A stretch of 64,000 nt of DNA from Caryophanon latum (GTDB lineage: Bacteria > Bacillota > Bacilli > Bacillales_A > Planococcaceae): the NCBI RefSeq assembly GCF_001700325.1, contig NZ_MATO01000022.1, forward strand, positions 1 through 64,000, given 5' to 3'. Position 1 is the stretch's first letter. Each line of letters begins with the position of its first letter. A program made the position numbers and the translations under genes. This document shows positions 37,209-49,089 of this stretch, in pieces. Under the pieces are notes generated by a model, which saw only the letters and a program-made list of their open reading frames with translations, did not search any database and was not told the origin of the DNA.

Positions 37209-37221
37209 TAAATAATAGTGC

Positions 37222-37250
37222 TTGCTAATAGTATTTAAAAGTGGTATCAT
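37222..37250 (+). promoter_or_regulatory. rplK promoter
   Basis: TTGCTA (37222-37227), a 17-bp spacer and TATCAT (37245-37250), 150 bp before rplK. The leader between may carry ribosomal-protein feedback signals; I do not see a clear one. Confidence 0.7.
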
Positions 37251-37399
37251 TTCAAAGGTCAGACTGTATTATGTAAGTAATAACAGTTATCGACATCCAA
37301 TGATAATTTTAATGTTATCGGCAAATTAGCTGACGAACAGATATTTGAGTGGGAGGGGCAACCCAATTACCACATCACGGACTTAAGGAGGTGTGTCTC

Positions 37400-37825
37400 G
37401 TGGCTAAAAAAGTTATTAAAGTTGTAAAACTTCAAATCCCTGCTGGTAAAGCAAACCCAGCTCCACCGGTTGGTCCTGCATTAGGTCAAGCTGGTGTTAA
37501 CATCATGGGCTTCTGTAAAGAATTCAACGCTCGTACTGCGGACCAAGCTGGTTTAATTATTCCAGTAGAAATTTCAGTATTCGAGGACCGTTCATTCACT
37601 TTCATTACGAAAACTCCACCCGCTGCAGTACTACTTAAAGTAGCTGCTGGTATCCAATCTGGATCTGGTGAACCAAACCGTACGAAAGTTGCAACAGTTA
37701 AACGTGATAAAGTTCGCGAAATCGCGGAACAAAAAATGCCAGACCTAAACGCTGCATCTGTAGAAGCTGCAATGTTAATGGTTGAAGGTACTGCACGAAG
37801 CATGGGTATCGTTATCGAAGACTAA
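37400..37825 (+). CDS. rplK: Ribosomal protein L11
   Basis: A 141-residue L11. The N-terminal thiopeptide-site prolines are in [20 protein letters not shown], unchanged from the usual sequence. It binds the GTPase-associated region of 23S rRNA. The GTG start at 37400 follows AAGGAGGTG; an upstream in-frame ATG (37349) is rejected because the mature sequence starts [11 protein letters not shown]. Confidence 0.96.
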   Translation: MAKKVIKVVKLQIPAGKANPAPPVGPALGQAGVNIMGFCKEFNARTADQAGLIIPVEISVFEDRSFTFITKTPPAAVLLKVAAGIQSGSGEPNRTKVATVKRDKVREIAEQKMPDLNAASVEAAMLMVEGTARSMGIVIED

Positions 37826-37860
37826 TCCCATCTTTACTTGATGATGTATTTTGTTTTTGG

Positions 37861-37900
37861 AGGTTGCTGCATTCATAATATTGTGAGTGCGCAACCTTTA
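37861..37900 (+). other. Intercistronic hairpin between rplK and rplA
   Basis: AGGTTGC (37861-37867) pairs with GCAACCT (37891-37897). After one bulged T, GCATTCA pairs with TGAGTGC. The stem is strong but the following TTTATTC is a poor T run, so it may be a weak attenuator, a processing site or a protein-binding hairpin. Confidence 0.6.
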
Positions 37901-37949
37901 TTCGTGGGAGGATTATCCGTTATAACCACAATCAAGGAGGAAATTAACA

Positions 37950-38642
37950 ATGGCTAAAAAAGGTAAAAAATTACAAGATGCTGCTAAATTAGTAGATCGT
38001 TCTAAATTATATGCTGCTGCAGAAGCAATCGCTCTTGCACAACAAACAAGCACAGTTAACTTCGACGCTACAGTAGAAGTTGCTTTCAAATTAGGTATCG
38101 ATACTCGTAAAAATGACCAACAAATCCGTGGCGCAGTAGTGCTTCCAAACGGTACTGGTAAAACTCAACGCGTATTAGTATTCGCTAAAGGCGAAAAAGC
38201 AAAAGAAGCAGAAGCTGCTGGCGCTGACTACGTAGGCGATGCAGAGTACATCACTAAAATCCAACAAGGTTGGTTCGAGTTTGATGTAATCGTTGCAACT
38301 CCAGACATGATGGGTGAAGTTGGTAAAATCGGTCGCGTATTAGGACCAAAAGGTTTAATGCCAAACCCTAAAACTGGTACAGTTACTTTCGATGTAACTA
38401 AAGCAATCAACGAAATTAAAGCTGGTAAAGTTGAATACCGTGCTGAAAAAGCTGGTATCATCCACGCGCCAATCGGTAAAGTTTCATTTGAAACTGAAAA
38501 ATTAGTTGAAAACTTCTTAGCAGTATACGACGTAGTAGCTAAAGCTAAACCAGCTGCTGCTAAAGGTACTTACATGAAGTCAGTAAACGTAACAACTACA
38601 ATGGGTCCTGCAATCAAAATCGACGCATCTGCAGTTAAATAA
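37950..38642 (+). CDS. rplA: Ribosomal protein L1
   Basis: A 230-residue L1. The RNA-binding signature [20 protein letters not shown] is present. It forms the L1 stalk and often acts as a translational repressor. AAGGAGG precedes the ATG. Confidence 0.96.
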   Translation: MAKKGKKLQDAAKLVDRSKLYAAAEAIALAQQTSTVNFDATVEVAFKLGIDTRKNDQQIRGAVVLPNGTGKTQRVLVFAKGEKAKEAEAAGADYVGDAEYITKIQQGWFEFDVIVATPDMMGEVGKIGRVLGPKGLMPNPKTGTVTFDVTKAINEIKAGKVEYRAEKAGIIHAPIGKVSFETEKLVENFLAVYDVVAKAKPAAAKGTYMKSVNVTTTMGPAIKIDASAVK

Positions 38643-38666
38643 TTTTAAGTTACTTGGAAATATTTA

Positions 38667-38695
38667 TTGACAACACTTCTCTTACTTGATAAGAT
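38667..38695 (+). promoter_or_regulatory. rplJ promoter
   Basis: TTGACA (38667-38672), a 17-bp spacer and TAAGAT (38690-38695), starting 25 bp after rplA. It drives the L10 leader and rplJ-rplL. Confidence 0.75.
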
Positions 38696-38701
38696 GGATG
38701 C

Positions 38702-38850
38702 TGTTGTGAATCATCCATTTGTACCGTAGACAGTAGGAGTGACTTGTCACTTAATGATCCTACCGAGGACATCGGAATTCGGATTCTTTTTAAGATGATG
38801 ACTTTCAGCCTCTATGTCTATCTTGATATAGAGGCTTTACTTTTGTCGGT
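38702..38850 (+). promoter_or_regulatory. Ribosomal protein L10 leader with attenuator
   Basis: The 240-bp gap before rplJ carries the Firmicutes L10 leader. It has a purine-rich segment (ACAGTAGGAGTGAC... CCTACCGAGGACATCGG, about 38730-38785). The hairpin AGCCTCTAT (38807-38815) with ATAGAGGCT (38828-38836) and TTTACTTTT after it follow. The L10(L12)4 complex is known to bind such leaders and promote early termination. The leader call is by position and pattern. Confidence 0.75.
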
Positions 38851-38885
38851 ATAAATGACCCATTCTAATAGGAGGTGTCATCCAG

Positions 38886-39389
38886 ATGAACAAACCAATC
38901 ATTGAAGCTAAACAAAATTTAGTACAAGATATCGCTGGTAAGTTCCAAGCTGCTGCATCAGTAGTAGTAGTTGACTACCGTGGTTTAACTGTAGCTCAAG
39001 TTACAGAACTACGTAAGCAATTACGTGAAGCTGGTGTAGAATTCAAAGTATACAAAAATACTTTAGTTCGCCGTGCTACTGAACAAGCTGGTTTTGAAGC
39101 GATCAACGAAGTTTTAACTGGTCCAAACGCAATTGCATTCTCTAACGAGGACGTAGTAGCTCCAGCTAAAATTATTAACGAGTTCGCTAAAAAGAACGAA
39201 GCTTTAGAAATTAAAGCTGGTATCATCGAAGGTAACGTATCTTCAGCTGAAGATGTTAAAGCACTTGCGGAACTTCCATCACGCGAAGGTCTATTATCAA
39301 TGCTTTTATCAGTTCTTCAAGCTCCAGTGCGCAACTTCGCACTTGCAACAAAAGCTGTTGCAGAACAAAAAGAAGAACAAGGCGCTTAA
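38886..39389 (+). CDS. rplJ: Ribosomal protein L10
   Basis: A 167-residue L10, the base of the L7/L12 stalk. The N-terminal rRNA-binding domain contains [20 protein letters not shown], and the C-terminal helix [20 protein letters not shown] binds L12 dimers. AGGAGGTG precedes the ATG. Feedback through the leader upstream is expected. Confidence 0.96.
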   Translation: MNKPIIEAKQNLVQDIAGKFQAAASVVVVDYRGLTVAQVTELRKQLREAGVEFKVYKNTLVRRATEQAGFEAINEVLTGPNAIAFSNEDVVAPAKIINEFAKKNEALEIKAGIIEGNVSSAEDVKALAELPSREGLLSMLLSVLQAPVRNFALATKAVAEQKEEQGA

Positions 39390-39461
39390 TCGCAATTTTT
39401 CTTCACAAATCGGCTTAACGGCCTAAAAAACTAATATTATATTCCATAGGAGGAAATTAAA

Positions 39462-39821
39462 ATGAACAAAGATCAAATCTTAGAAGCTATCAAAGCTATG
39501 ACAGTTCTAGAACTAAACGATTTAGTAAAAGCAATCGAAGAAGAATTCGGTGTAACAGCTGCTGCTCCAGTAGCAGTAGTTGCTGGCGGTGCTGCTGCAG
39601 CTGAAGAAAAAACTGAGTTTGACGTAGTATTAGCATCTGCTGGTGCAGAAAAAATCAAAGTAATCAAAGCTGTACGTGAAATCACTGGCTTAGGTTTAAA
39701 AGAAGCTAAAGAAGTAGTAGATAACGCTCCTAAAGCACTTAAAGAAGGCGTATCTAAAGATGAAGCTGAAGAAATCAAAGCTAAACTTGAAGAAGTTGGC
39801 GCAGTAGTAGAAGTTAAATAA
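39462..39821 (+). CDS. rplL: Ribosomal protein L7/L12
   Basis: A 119-residue L12. The N-terminal dimerisation domain is followed by an Ala-rich hinge ([15 protein letters not shown], about 30-46), then the C-terminal factor-binding domain with [26 protein letters not shown] precedes the ATG. Confidence 0.96.
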   Translation: MNKDQILEAIKAMTVLELNDLVKAIEEEFGVTAAAPVAVVAGGAAAAEEKTEFDVVLASAGAEKIKVIKAVREITGLGLKEAKEVVDNAPKALKEGVSKDEAEEIKAKLEEVGAVVEVK

Positions 39822-39849
39822 TTTTTATTTAACAGCTCACTTTTATATG

Positions 39850-39942
39850 GAAAGCTCGTCTCTTATTGACGAGCTTTTCTTTTTGTAGAACTTACTACAA
39901 AAGACAGAATTCCATACAACTAGTATGAAATTCTGCCTTTTT
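39850..39942 (+). terminator. Two tandem terminators after rplL
   Basis: The first is AAAGCTCGTC (39851-39860) with GACGAGCTTTT and TTCTTTTT. The second is AAAAGACAGAATT..CATAC with GTATG..AATTCTG..CTTTTTTT (39899-39942). The tandem arrangement separates the ribosomal-protein transcript from ybxB-rpoBC. Confidence 0.85.
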
Positions 39943-39990
39943 TTATGAAGTATAGTTCGCCTTTTTTATAAACAGTAACGCAATGTATCA

Positions 39991-40038
39991 TGTCTGTTGA
40001 TTAGGCGCTCAATGCAATTCAATCGCTAATCAACATGA
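39991..40038. repeat. Minimal hairpin of the TCTGTTGATTAG end sequence
   Basis: TGTCTGTTGATTAG (39991-40004) faces CTAATCAACATGAC (40026-40039) across a 21-nt loop. These are the same outer ends that bound R14 (and half-bound R4, R6 and R13), here with no internal cassette. Confidence 0.65.
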
Positions 40039-40103
40039 CTGGTATTATAGTTAAGAATGTTCCACGTGAAAAAAAGATGATGTTCATCAAGGAGGCGACG
40101 ATT

Positions 40104-40703
40104 ATGTCACAACATTATTATTCGAATAAGCCTCAAACGGAAAGTAAGCCGAATAAATTTAACTTCACATTGCTAGGTCATACGTTTACATTTACGACGG
40201 ATGCGGGTGTATTTAGTAAAAGCGAAGTAGATTTTGGCTCCCGTGTGTTAATTGATGCATTTGCCATGCCAGACATAGATGGTCCACTTTTCGATGTCGG
40301 CTGCGGTTACGGTCCGATTGGTTTATCGATTGCTCATCAATATCCAGATCGCATTGTACATATGATGGATATTAATGAACGTGCAGTAGGTTTATGTCGT
40401 ACGAACGCACAGTTAAACGGGGTTCAAAATGTACGAATTTTTGAAAGTAATGGTTTGCAGGCTTGTACTGAGCAAGATGCAGCAGCAATTTTAACGAACC
40501 CGCCAATTCGTGCGGGAAAAGAGACGATTTTCCGTTTTTATGACGAAGCATATGACAAGCTACGTGCAAATGGTGAACTGTGGATTGTGATTCAAAAGAA
40601 GCAGGGCGCACCGTCGACGATTGCGCATTTAGAAGAAAAGTTTGCAGAAGTTGAAGTCGTAGAAAAGAAAAAAGGCTACTGGATCGTCCGAGCGATTAAG
40701 TAA
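40104..40703 (+). CDS. ybxB: RsmC/RlmG-type rRNA methyltransferase YbxB
   Basis: A 199-residue class I methyltransferase. Motif I is FDVGCGYGPIGLSIAHQYPD and the NPPIRAGK motif (NPPF/Y type) marks N-methylation of an RNA base. The C-terminal LWIVIQKKQGAPSTI matches B. subtilis YbxB. The ATG at 40104, 8 nt after AAGGAGG, gives the standard MSQHYYSNKP start. A longer frame from 40035 would begin in the repeat hairpin and is rejected. Confidence 0.9.
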   Translation: MSQHYYSNKPQTESKPNKFNFTLLGHTFTFTTDAGVFSKSEVDFGSRVLIDAFAMPDIDGPLFDVGCGYGPIGLSIAHQYPDRIVHMMDINERAVGLCRTNAQLNGVQNVRIFESNGLQACTEQDAAAILTNPPIRAGKETIFRFYDEAYDKLRANGELWIVIQKKQGAPSTIAHLEEKFAEVEVVEKKKGYWIVRAIK

Positions 40704-40727
40704 CCTTGGTCTGTAGAAAATATTGAC

Positions 40728-40821
40728 TTGACAAAATGGCTATGATATTATAATAAAATGCAAAATATTATTTTGCGGTCGTATGCCCATTTATAAAAAA
40801 AGTCACTTTTTAAGGCATACG
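40728..40821 (+). promoter_or_regulatory. rpoB promoter and leader hairpins
   Basis: TTGACA (40728-40733) lies 15 bp before TATAAT (40749-40754); a TAATAA at 40751 would give 17 bp. The leader forms GCAAAAT-ATT-ATTTTGC (40760-40776) and a larger CGTATGCC..GGCATACG hairpin (40780-40821). The role of the hairpins is not known to me. Confidence 0.55.
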
Positions 40822-40955
40822 TGCCAGCACAAGTTTAGTAAAACCAAAATGAGTTAACATTTAATGTACTCGTTTTCTTTTTTGTCTTTCGAAATCATAC
40901 ACTATTTGTAGGATTTTGCAAAGACCTATTATCGCTTTATTGAGGGGTGAATGAG

Positions 40956-43900
40956 TTGACAGGTCAACTAGTTCAGTACGGAAAACACCGTGAGCGTAGA
41001 AGTTACGCACGAATTAAAGAGGTGGCACAGCTTCCTAATCTGATTGAGATTCAAACAGCATCTTATGACTGGTTCCTTAAAGAAGGTTTACTAGAAATGT
41101 TTAAAGACATTTCTCCGATCGAAGACTTCGCGGGTAAATTATCTTTAGAGTTCATTGATTATAAGCTGGGCGAACCAAAGTACGATGTAGATGAATGTAA
41201 AGAACGTGACGCAACGTATGCTGCGCCTTTACGTGTTACAGTACGACTTACAAATAAAGAAACAGGCGAATTACAACCTAAGGAAGTATTCATGGGTGAT
41301 TTCCCATTAATGACGGATACAGGTACGTTTATTATTAACGGTGCTGAGCGCGTTATCGTATCTCAGTTAGTACGTTCTCCGTCTGTATACTTTAACGATA
41401 AAACAGACAAAAATGGTAAAAAAGGTTTCGGCGCAACGGTCATTCCTAACCGTGGTGCTTGGTTAGAATATGAAACAGATGCAAAAGATGTTGTATACGT
41501 ACGTATCGACCGCACACGTAAATTACCAGTAACGGTATTATTACGTGCATTAGGTTTCAGTTCAGATCAAGAAATCATTGACATCATCGGTGATAACGAA
41601 TTTTTACGTAACACGCTTGAAAAAGATAACTCTGACGACACGAACAAAGCGTTATTAGAAATTTATGAGCGTTTACGTCCTGGTGAGCCACCGACAGTTG
41701 ATTCAGCGAAGAGCTTATTATACTCTCGTTTCTTCGACGCAAAACGCTATGATTTAGCGAATGTTGGTCGCTACAAAATGAACAAAAAGTTACACATTAA
41801 AAACCGTTTATTCAACCAAATTCTAGCTGAAACATTAGTGAATCCAGAAACAGGTGAAGTGTATCAAGACGAAGAAGGTAATACGCTATTTACGAAAGGT
41901 ACGTTATTAGACCGTCGTACATTAGACTTATTAATTCCTCTACTTGAGCGCGATAAAATCGGTTACCAAACGTTAACACATGTAAATGGTGTGTTAGAAG
42001 GCGATGTAACGATCCAGTCGATCAAAGTTTACGCGCCAAATGATGAGTCTCAAAAAGAAATCATTATTACATCGAATGCGAACATCGAAGAAGCTGTAAA
42101 AAATATTACACCAGCAGACATCATTGCCTCAGTGTCATATTTCTTCAACTTATTACATGGCATTGGGAACACGGACGATATCGACCACTTAGGTAACCGT
42201 CGTTTACGTTCTGTAGGTGAATTACTACAAAACCAATTCCGCATCGGTTTATCTCGTATGGAGCGTGTTGTTCGTGAACGTATGTCAATTAACGACACAA
42301 CAGCAATTGCACCTGAAAAATTAATCAACATTCGCCCAGTTATTGCGTCAATTAAAGAGTTCTTCGGTTCTTCTCAATTATCGCAATTCATGGACCAAAC
42401 AAACCCACTTGCTGAGTTAACGCATAAGCGTCGTCTTTCTGCATTAGGGCCTGGTGGTTTAACACGTGAGCGCGCTGGTATGGAAGTACGTGACGTTCAC
42501 TACTCTCACTACGGTCGTATGTGTCCAATCGAAACACCAGAGGGTCCAAACATCGGGTTAATCAACTCATTATCATCATTCGCAGAAGTAAATAAATTCG
42601 GTTTCATTGAAACACCGTACCGCCGTGTTGATCCAAAAACAGGTGCCGTAACGGATCAAATTCATTACTTAACAGCTGACGAAGAAGATAACTACGTTGT
42701 TGCACAAGCAAACTCTCGTTTAAATCCAGATGGTACATTTGTAGAAGAAGAAGTAGTAGGTCGTTTCCGAGGAGATAACACAGTATTCAAACGCGAAAAA
42801 ATTGACTACATGGATGTATCTCCAAAGCAAGTAGTATCTGCTGCCACTGCATGTATCCCGTTCTTAGAAAACGATGACTCAAACCGTGCCTTAATGGGTG
42901 CGAACATGCAACGTCAAGCGGTTCCTTTATTAAATCCAGAAGCGCCGTTTATCGGTACTGGTATGGAACATGTCGATGCTCGTGATTCAGGTGCTGCTGT
43001 TGTTTCAAAACATCACGGTATTGTTGAACATGTAGAAGCACGTTCTATTCACATTCGTCGCATCGAAGAAGTAGACGGCAAGGAAGTAAAAGGCGATTTA
43101 GTTAAATATAAATTACAAAAGTTCGTACGTTCTAACCAAGGTACATCTTATAACCAACGTCCAATTGTAAAAGTTGGCGATCGCGTAGAGCCACGTGATA
43201 TTTTAGCTGACGGTCCTTCTATGGAGCGCGGTGAATTAGCACTTGGTCGTAACGTGTTAATCGGCTTCATGACTTGGGACGGCTTCAACTACGAGGATGC
43301 CGTTATCATGTCTGAACGACTTGTAAAAGATGACGTATACACTTCTGTCCATATTGAAGAATATGAATCAGAATCTCGTGATACGAAGCTTGGTAAAGAA
43401 GAAATTACTCGTGACATTCCAAACGTAGGTGAGGATGCACTTCGTAACTTAGACGAGCGCGGAATCATCCGTATCGGTGCGGAAGTTCGTGACGGTGACA
43501 TCTTAGTCGGTAAAGTAACGCCTAAAGGGGTAACTGAACTGACAGCTGAAGAGCGCTTATTACATGCAATCTTCGGTGAAAAAGCTCGCGAAGTGCGTGA
43601 CACATCTTTACGTGTACCACATGGAGCAGGCGGTATTATTCTTGATGTGAAGGTATTCAACCGTGAAGACGGCGATGAGTTACCTCCAGGTGTTAACCAA
43701 TTAGTACGTGTATACATCGTTCAAAAACGTAAAATCCGCGTTGGTGATAAGATGGCCGGACGTCACGGTAACAAAGGGGTTATCTCGCGTATCCTTCCAG
43801 AAGAAGATATGCCATTCATGCCAGACGGAACACCAATTGATATCATGTTAAACCCTCTAGGCGTACCATCTCGTATGAACATCGGACAAGTACTTGAGTT

Positions 43901-44540
43901 ACACTTAGGTATGGCTGCTCGTCAAATGGGTATCCACATCGCAACTCCTGTATTCGATGGTGCAAACGAAGAAGACGTTTGGGAAACAATTGAAGAAGCT
44001 GGTATGAACCGCGATGGTAAAACAGTTCTTTATGACGGACGTTCGGGTGAGCCATTTGATAACCGCGTATCTGTTGGTGTCATGTATATGATCAAACTTG
44101 CGCACATGGTTGATGATAAGCTTCACGCTCGTTCAACAGGTCCTTACTCATTAGTAACGCAGCAGCCGCTTGGTGGTAAAGCACAATTCGGTGGTCAGCG
44201 CTTCGGTGAGATGGAAGTATGGGCACTTGAAGCATATGGTGCAGCATACACGTTACAAGAAATTTTAACAGTGAAGTCAGATGACGTTGTCGGTCGTGTG
44301 AAAACATATGAAGCAATCGTTAAAGGCGAAAGCGTTCCAGAACCAGGTGTACCTGAATCATTCAAAGTATTAATCAAAGAATTACAGTCACTAGGTATGG
44401 ATGTAAAAATGTTAACAATCAATGACGAAGAAGTTGAACTTCGCGACTTAGACGAAGATGATGAAATTCCAGCACCAGCTGATGCACCTCGTTTACCTCA
44501 AGTAGACGAAGGAGAAGAAACATCTCAGTCTGTTGAATAA
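40956..44540 (+). CDS. rpoB: RNA polymerase beta subunit
   Basis: A 1194-residue beta subunit of normal Bacillales length. The rifampicin-binding region [20 protein letters not shown] to [14 protein letters not shown] is unchanged at the usual resistance positions. The TTG start at 40956 gives [19 protein letters not shown], matching B. subtilis, and follows GAGGGGTGA. A GTG three codons upstream overlaps that ribosome-binding site. The C-terminal tail is acidic. Confidence 0.96.
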   Translation: MTGQLVQYGKHRERRSYARIKEVAQLPNLIEIQTASYDWFLKEGLLEMFKDISPIEDFAGKLSLEFIDYKLGEPKYDVDECKERDATYAAPLRVTVRLTNKETGELQPKEVFMGDFPLMTDTGTFIINGAERVIVSQLVRSPSVYFNDKTDKNGKKGFGATVIPNRGAWLEYETDAKDVVYVRIDRTRKLPVTVLLRALGFSSDQEIIDIIGDNEFLRNTLEKDNSDDTNKALLEIYERLRPGEPPTVDSAKSLLYSRFFDAKRYDLANVGRYKMNKKLHIKNRLFNQILAETLVNPETGEVYQDEEGNTLFTKGTLLDRRTLDLLIPLLERDKIGYQTLTHVNGVLEGDVTIQSIKVYAPNDESQKEIIITSNANIEEAVKNITPADIIASVSYFFNLLHGIGNTDDIDHLGNRRLRSVGELLQNQFRIGLSRMERVVRERMSINDTTAIAPEKLINIRPVIASIKEFFGSSQLSQFMDQTNPLAELTHKRRLSALGPGGLTRERAGMEVRDVHYSHYGRMCPIETPEGPNIGLINSLSSFAEVNKFGFIETPYRRVDPKTGAVTDQIHYLTADEEDNYVVAQANSRLNPDGTFVEEEVVGRFRGDNTVFKREKIDYMDVSPKQVVSAATACIPFLENDDSNRALMGANMQRQAVPLLNPEAPFIGTGMEHVDARDSGAAVVSKHHGIVEHVEARSIHIRRIEEVDGKEVKGDLVKYKLQKFVRSNQGTSYNQRPIVKVGDRVEPRDILADGPSMERGELALGRNVLIGFMTWDGFNYEDAVIMSERLVKDDVYTSVHIEEYESESRDTKLGKEEITRDIPNVGEDALRNLDERGIIRIGAEVRDGDILVGKVTPKGVTELTAEERLLHAIFGEKAREVRDTSLRVPHGAGGIILDVKVFNREDGDELPPGVNQLVRVYIVQKRKIRVGDKMAGRHGNKGVISRILPEEDMPFMPDGTPIDIMLNPLGVPSRMNIGQVLELHLGMAARQMGIHIATPVFDGANEEDVWETIEEAGMNRDGKTVLYDGRSGEPFDNRVSVGVMYMIKLAHMVDDKLHARSTGPYSLVTQQPLGGKAQFGGQRFGEMEVWALEAYGAAYTLQEILTVKSDDVVGRVKTYEAIVKGESVPEPGVPESFKVLIKELQSLGMDVKMLTINDEEVELRDLDEDDEIPAPADAPRLPQVDEGEETSQSVE

Positions 44541-44548
44541 AAAATTTC

Positions 44549-44592
44549 AAAGTCGGGCAGGTTTAAATGGCCCTGTCCGACTTTTCTCTTTT
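44549..44592 (+). terminator. Attenuator between rpoB and rpoC
   Basis: AAAGTCGG (44549-44556, extended by gCAGG) pairs with CCTGtCCGACTTT, ending at 44584, then TTCTCTTTT. Because rpoC has no obvious promoter of its own, it is probably a partial terminator. Confidence 0.65.
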
Positions 44593-44673
44593 ATAAATAA
44601 AAAAATGTATCGTTTGAGCTACGGACAAGTCTTAGCCAAGGTTAAGAACTTATACTAAAGGGAGGTAGGCTCC

Positions 44674-47600
44674 TTGATCGACGTTAATGAATTTGAATAT
44701 ATGAAAATTGGTTTAGCTTCACCAGATAAGATTCGCTCATGGTCTTACGGCGAAGTAAAGAAACCTGAAACAATCAACTACCGTACTTTAAAGCCAGAGA
44801 AAGACGGTCTTTTCTGTGAGAAAATCTTTGGACCTCAAAAGGATTGGGAGTGTCACTGTGGTAAATACAAACGCGTTCGTTATAAAGGCGTAGTTTGTGA
44901 CCGATGTGGCGTAGAAGTAACTCGTGCAAAAGTTCGTCGTGAGCGCATGGGTCACATCGAATTAGCAGCACCAGTATCACATATTTGGTACTTCAAAGGA
45001 ATTCCATCACGTATGGGCTTAATCCTTGATATGTCTCCACGCGCATTAGAAGAAGTAATTTACTTTGCTTCTTACGTTGTGATTGAGCCAGGGGCAACAA
45101 ACTTAGAGAAAAAACAGCTTCTTTCTGAAAAGGAATATCGCTTATACCGTGAGAAATTCGGTAAAGACTTCCATGCAGCAATGGGCGCTGAAGCGATTAA
45201 ACAGCTTTTAGTAAACATTGATTTAGAAGATGAAACGGTAACGTTAAAAGAAGAGTTAAAAACTGCACAAGGTCAACGTCGTACTCGTGCGATTAAACGT
45301 CTTGAAGTAGTAGAATCATTCCGTAACTCTGGTAACAAACCAGAATGGATGGTTTTAGACGTACTTCCAGTAATTCCACCAGAGCTTCGTCCAATGGTGC
45401 AATTAGATGGTGGTCGTTTTGCAACATCTGACTTAAACGATTTATACCGCCGTGTTATTAACCGTAACAACCGTTTAAAACGTTTATTGGACCTTGGTGC
45501 GCCAAACATTATCGTACAAAACGAAAAACGTATGTTACAAGAAGCAGTAGATGCTTTAATCGACAACGGTCGTCGCGGTCGTCCTGTTACTGGTCCTGGT
45601 AACCGTCCGTTAAAATCGCTTTCACATATGTTAAAAGGGAAACAAGGTCGTTTCCGTCAAAACTTACTTGGTAAACGTGTAGACTACTCTGGTCGTTCGG
45701 TTATCGTAGTAGGTCCAAACTTAAAAATGTACCAATGTGGTCTTCCAAAAGAGATGGCAATCGAGCTATTCAAGCCTTTCGTAATGAAAGAATTAGTAGA
45801 GCGTGGCCTAGCACATAACATTAAGTCTGCGAAACGTAAAATCGAGCGCATGCACAATGAAGTGTGGGACGTTTTAGAAGACGTTATTCGTGAGCATCCG
45901 GTATTACTTAACCGTGCACCGACGCTTCACCGACTTGGTATTCAAGCGTTCGAGCCTACATTAGTAGAAGGCCGTGCAATCCGTTTACACCCATTAGTAT
46001 GTACAGCTTACAACGCTGACTTCGATGGTGACCAAATGGCTGTTCACGTACCTTTATCGGCAGAAGCGCAAGCAGAAGCACGTCTACTTATGTTAGCTGC
46101 TCAAAATATCTTAAACCCGAAAGACGGTAAACCAGTAGTAACACCATCTCAAGATATGGTACTAGGTAACTATTACTTAACACTTGAGCGTGCAGGCGCG
46201 CGTGGTGAAGGTTCGATCTTCTACGGTCCAGATGAAGTGTTAGTTGCTTACCAAAACGGTACAGTACACTTACACACACGTATTGCTGTAAAAGCAAGCT
46301 CAGTAAACAACCAAACGTTTACGGAAGAACAAAACGAGAAGTTCTTATTAACAACTGTTGGTAAAGTAATCTTCAATGAAATTCTTCCAGAGTCGTTCCC
46401 ATATATTAACGAGCCTACAGATTCGAACTTAGAAACTGTAACTCCTGAAAAATACTTTGCAACATTAACAGTGGATGCAGAATTATTAGCACAAATTGAA
46501 GCTTCAGAAGGTTATGCTGAGTTATCTCAAGCAGAGCAAATTGAAGCGCAACGTCAAGCGGTACTTGCGAAATACTTTGCAAACACACCAGTTGTTGCAC
46601 CATTCCGTAAAAAATTCTTAGGTAACGTAATCGCAGAAGTGTTCAAACGCTTCCACATTACTGAAACTTCTAAAATGCTTGACCGCATGAAAAACTTAGG
46701 CTTCAAGTATTCTACACGTGCAGGTATTACTGTAGGTGTAGCTGACATCGAAGTATTACCGGACAAAGGTGAAATTTTAGCTGAAGCACAAACGCAAGTG
46801 GATAAAGTTATGAAGCAATTCCGTCGTGGTTTAATTACAGAGGAAGAGCGTTATGACCGCGTTATCGCTAGCTGGTCTAAAGCGAAAGATATTATCCAAG
46901 GTAAGTTAATGGACTCGTTACAAAAAACGAACCCAATCTTCATGATGTCTGACTCAGGTGCCCGTGGTAACGCATCGAACTTTACACAGCTTGCGGGTAT
47001 GCGTGGTCTGATGGCCAACCCGGCTGGTCGTATCATCGAGTTACCAATTAAATCTTCATTCCGTGAAGGTTTAACGGTATTAGAGTACTTTATCTCGACT
47101 CACGGTGCACGTAAAGGTCTTGCCGATACAGCACTTAAAACTGCCGATTCAGGTTACTTAACTCGTCGTTTAGTAGACGTTGCACAAGATGTAATTGTCC
47201 GCGAAGATGACTGTGGTACTGATCGTGGTTTAACAATTGGACCGTTAATGGAAGGCACGGAAGTAATCGAAACATTAGAAGAGCGTTTAATCGGTCGTCA
47301 TGCGAAGAAGACAATCCGTCGTCCAAATTCAGAGGAAGTAATCGTTGAGAGTGATGCTTTAATTACGCAAGATAAGGCGCGTGAAGTAGCGCAATTATTT
47401 GCAGAATTAGAAGCTAAGAACGAAGGCGAACTTACAATCTCTGAAAAATTATTCTTAAAAGGTATTTCAATCCGCTCAGCATTTACGTGTGATACGAAAC
47501 ACGGCGTATGTAAAAAATGTTATGGTGTTAACCTTGCAACAGGCGAAAATGTTGAGGTTGGCGAGGCAGTAGGTATTATTGCAGCACAATCAATCGGTGA

Positions 47601-48429
47601 GCCAGGTACACAGTTAACGATGCGTACATTCCATACAGGTGGGGTAGCAGGTAACGATATTACACAAGGTCTTCCTCGTATCCAAGAGATTTTTGAAGCG
47701 CGTAATCCAAAAGGTCAGGCGTTAATTACAGAAATAGCGGGTAAAGTAATTCAAATCGACGAAATCCGTGAAGGCTTAAAAGAAATCACGATTCAAGGCG
47801 ATGTGGAAACACGTAAATACACGTCTCCTTATAACGCACGTTTAAAAGTAATTGAAGGCGATTATGTAGTACGTGGTCAAAACTTAACAGAAGGTTCAAT
47901 CGATCCAAAACAATTACTAAAAGTAAAAGGTACTTTAGCTGTTCAAGAGTACTTATTAAAAGAAGTACAAAAAGTATACCGTATGCAAGGGGTAGAAATT
48001 GGCGACAAGCACGTTGAAGTAATGGTTCGTCAAATGCTTCGTAAAGTACGTATTATTGAAGCTGGTGACACTGAATTATTACCAGATTCATTATTAGACG
48101 TACACCAATTCAAAGAAGCAAATGCCGGTGTATTAAAAGAGCGCACAGCAGTTGCATCATCTCGTCCAGCAACAGCACGCCCAGTAATTCTAGGTATTAC
48201 AAAAGCTTCTCTTGAAACAGAATCATTCTTATCAGCTGCATCATTCCAAGAAACAACTCGAGTGTTAACGGATGCTGCAATTAAAGGTAAGCGTGATGAG
48301 TTACTTGGTCTGAAAGAAAACGTAATTATTGGTAAGCTCGTTCCTGCAGGTACTGGTATGCAACGTTATCGTCAAATTCGCATGGAAGATGACGATATCA
48401 ATCTTGAAGAAGTAACTTCAGCAGAATAA
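44674..48429 (+). CDS. rpoC: RNA polymerase beta' subunit
   Basis: A 1251-residue beta' subunit. The N-terminal zinc ribbon is [20 protein letters not shown] and the catalytic Mg-binding motif [14 protein letters not shown] second zinc site ([13 protein letters not shown]) is near residue 950. The TTG start at 44674 follows AGGGAGGT and gives [19 protein letters not shown], as in relatives. Confidence 0.97.
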   Translation: MIDVNEFEYMKIGLASPDKIRSWSYGEVKKPETINYRTLKPEKDGLFCEKIFGPQKDWECHCGKYKRVRYKGVVCDRCGVEVTRAKVRRERMGHIELAAPVSHIWYFKGIPSRMGLILDMSPRALEEVIYFASYVVIEPGATNLEKKQLLSEKEYRLYREKFGKDFHAAMGAEAIKQLLVNIDLEDETVTLKEELKTAQGQRRTRAIKRLEVVESFRNSGNKPEWMVLDVLPVIPPELRPMVQLDGGRFATSDLNDLYRRVINRNNRLKRLLDLGAPNIIVQNEKRMLQEAVDALIDNGRRGRPVTGPGNRPLKSLSHMLKGKQGRFRQNLLGKRVDYSGRSVIVVGPNLKMYQCGLPKEMAIELFKPFVMKELVERGLAHNIKSAKRKIERMHNEVWDVLEDVIREHPVLLNRAPTLHRLGIQAFEPTLVEGRAIRLHPLVCTAYNADFDGDQMAVHVPLSAEAQAEARLLMLAAQNILNPKDGKPVVTPSQDMVLGNYYLTLERAGARGEGSIFYGPDEVLVAYQNGTVHLHTRIAVKASSVNNQTFTEEQNEKFLLTTVGKVIFNEILPESFPYINEPTDSNLETVTPEKYFATLTVDAELLAQIEASEGYAELSQAEQIEAQRQAVLAKYFANTPVVAPFRKKFLGNVIAEVFKRFHITETSKMLDRMKNLGFKYSTRAGITVGVADIEVLPDKGEILAEAQTQVDKVMKQFRRGLITEEERYDRVIASWSKAKDIIQGKLMDSLQKTNPIFMMSDSGARGNASNFTQLAGMRGLMANPAGRIIELPIKSSFREGLTVLEYFISTHGARKGLADTALKTADSGYLTRRLVDVAQDVIVREDDCGTDRGLTIGPLMEGTEVIETLEERLIGRHAKKTIRRPNSEEVIVESDALITQDKAREVAQLFAELEAKNEGELTISEKLFLKGISIRSAFTCDTKHGVCKKCYGVNLATGENVEVGEAVGIIAAQSIGEPGTQLTMRTFHTGGVAGNDITQGLPRIQEIFEARNPKGQALITEIAGKVIQIDEIREGLKEITIQGDVETRKYTSPYNARLKVIEGDYVVRGQNLTEGSIDPKQLLKVKGTLAVQEYLLKEVQKVYRMQGVEIGDKHVEVMVRQMLRKVRIIEAGDTELLPDSLLDVHQFKEANAGVLKERTAVASSRPATARPVILGITKASLETESFLSAASFQETTRVLTDAAIKGKRDELLGLKENVIIGKLVPAGTGMQRYRQIRMEDDDINLEEVTSAE

Positions 48430-48483
48430 TTTTCTAGTATTGTAGCTATACATTTCATTTGAAATATTGAATGTAAATTGCTC

Positions 48484-48598
48484 GTAACGAGAGATAGTTC
48501 GAGGTAGAATAGCTCGTGTTTCAAGACCTCGCAATTGCTTGCGATGAGGATGCTTGAGCTAAGTCTACGGAAAGTCCACCTCGACGTGCAAAGTGAAA
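48484..48598 (+). repeat. Intergenic repeat R12 (degenerate)
   Basis: It shows diverged family parts: GTAACGAGAGATAG at the left, GTTTCAAGACCTCGCA and GATGAGGATGCTTGAG inside, and CGGAAAGTCCACCTCGACG at the right. It fills most of the 311-bp gap between rpoC and ybxF. Confidence 0.65.
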
Positions 48599-48613
48599 AT
48601 AGAAGCTGAAAAA

Positions 48614-48657
48614 CAAAAAAATCCGAGGAGAAATACAATTCTTCTCGGAAATTTTTG
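48614..48657 (+). terminator. Terminator after rpoC
   Basis: TCCGAGGAG pairs with CTTCTCGGA (one G-U pair), with A residues before and ATTTTT after. Confidence 0.78.
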
Positions 48658-48666
48658 TGATATGTG

Positions 48667-48695
48667 TTGACAGTAAAAAATATGAATGATAATAT
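48667..48695 (+). promoter_or_regulatory. ybxF-rpsL promoter
   Basis: TTGACA (48667-48672), a 17-bp spacer and TAATAT (48690-48695), 46 bp before ybxF. It should drive the str operon (ybxF-rpsL-rpsG-fusA-tuf). Confidence 0.78.
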
Positions 48696-48740
48696 ATTTA
48701 AGGTTGATAGTTAACTGTCTGAACTTCGGAGGATATGCAA

Positions 48741-48989
48741 ATGTCTTATGAAAAAGTAAAGGCTAGTCAAACAATCATTGGTACAAAGCAGGCAGTGAAA
48801 GCAATGCATGCTGGTCTTGTTAGTGAACTCATTGTTGCGCTTGATGCAGACAATTGGGTAACCGATCCGGCCATTCTTCTCGCGAAAGAAATCGGAATAC
48901 CGATTGTCACAGTTGAGTCGAAGAGGGAACTAGGGAAGGCTTTCGGCATAAATGTTGGAGCTGCAATAGTTGCTATTACTGTAAGTTAG
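48741..48989 (+). CDS. rplGB: L7Ae-family K-turn RNA-binding protein YbxF
   Basis: An 82-residue L7Ae/L30e-fold protein. The pattern IIGTKQAVKAMHAGLVSELIVALDAD is that of B. subtilis YbxF, which binds kink-turn RNAs. The start is the ATG at 48741, 7 nt after CGGAGGAT; the ATG at 48735 is too close to it. It is first in the str operon. Confidence 0.93.
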   Translation: MSYEKVKASQTIIGTKQAVKAMHAGLVSELIVALDADNWVTDPAILLAKEIGIPIVTVESKRELGKAFGINVGAAIVAITVS

Positions 48990-49089
48990 TTTTTGTATTC
49001 ATAAGGATACAAAGACTTTGTTTTTACCCAAAAAATGAACCACCTGGATGTGTGGTATTACAAGGAATAAATGAAGGGAGGAAAAATCG

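Noticed and set aside
37400-37500. Thiopeptide-resistance changes in L11
   Set aside because: The N-terminal prolines in [16 protein letters not shown] are as usual.
42350-42500. Rifampicin-resistance changes in rpoB
   Set aside because: The cluster [16 protein letters not shown] to [13 protein letters not shown] matches the usual susceptible sequence.
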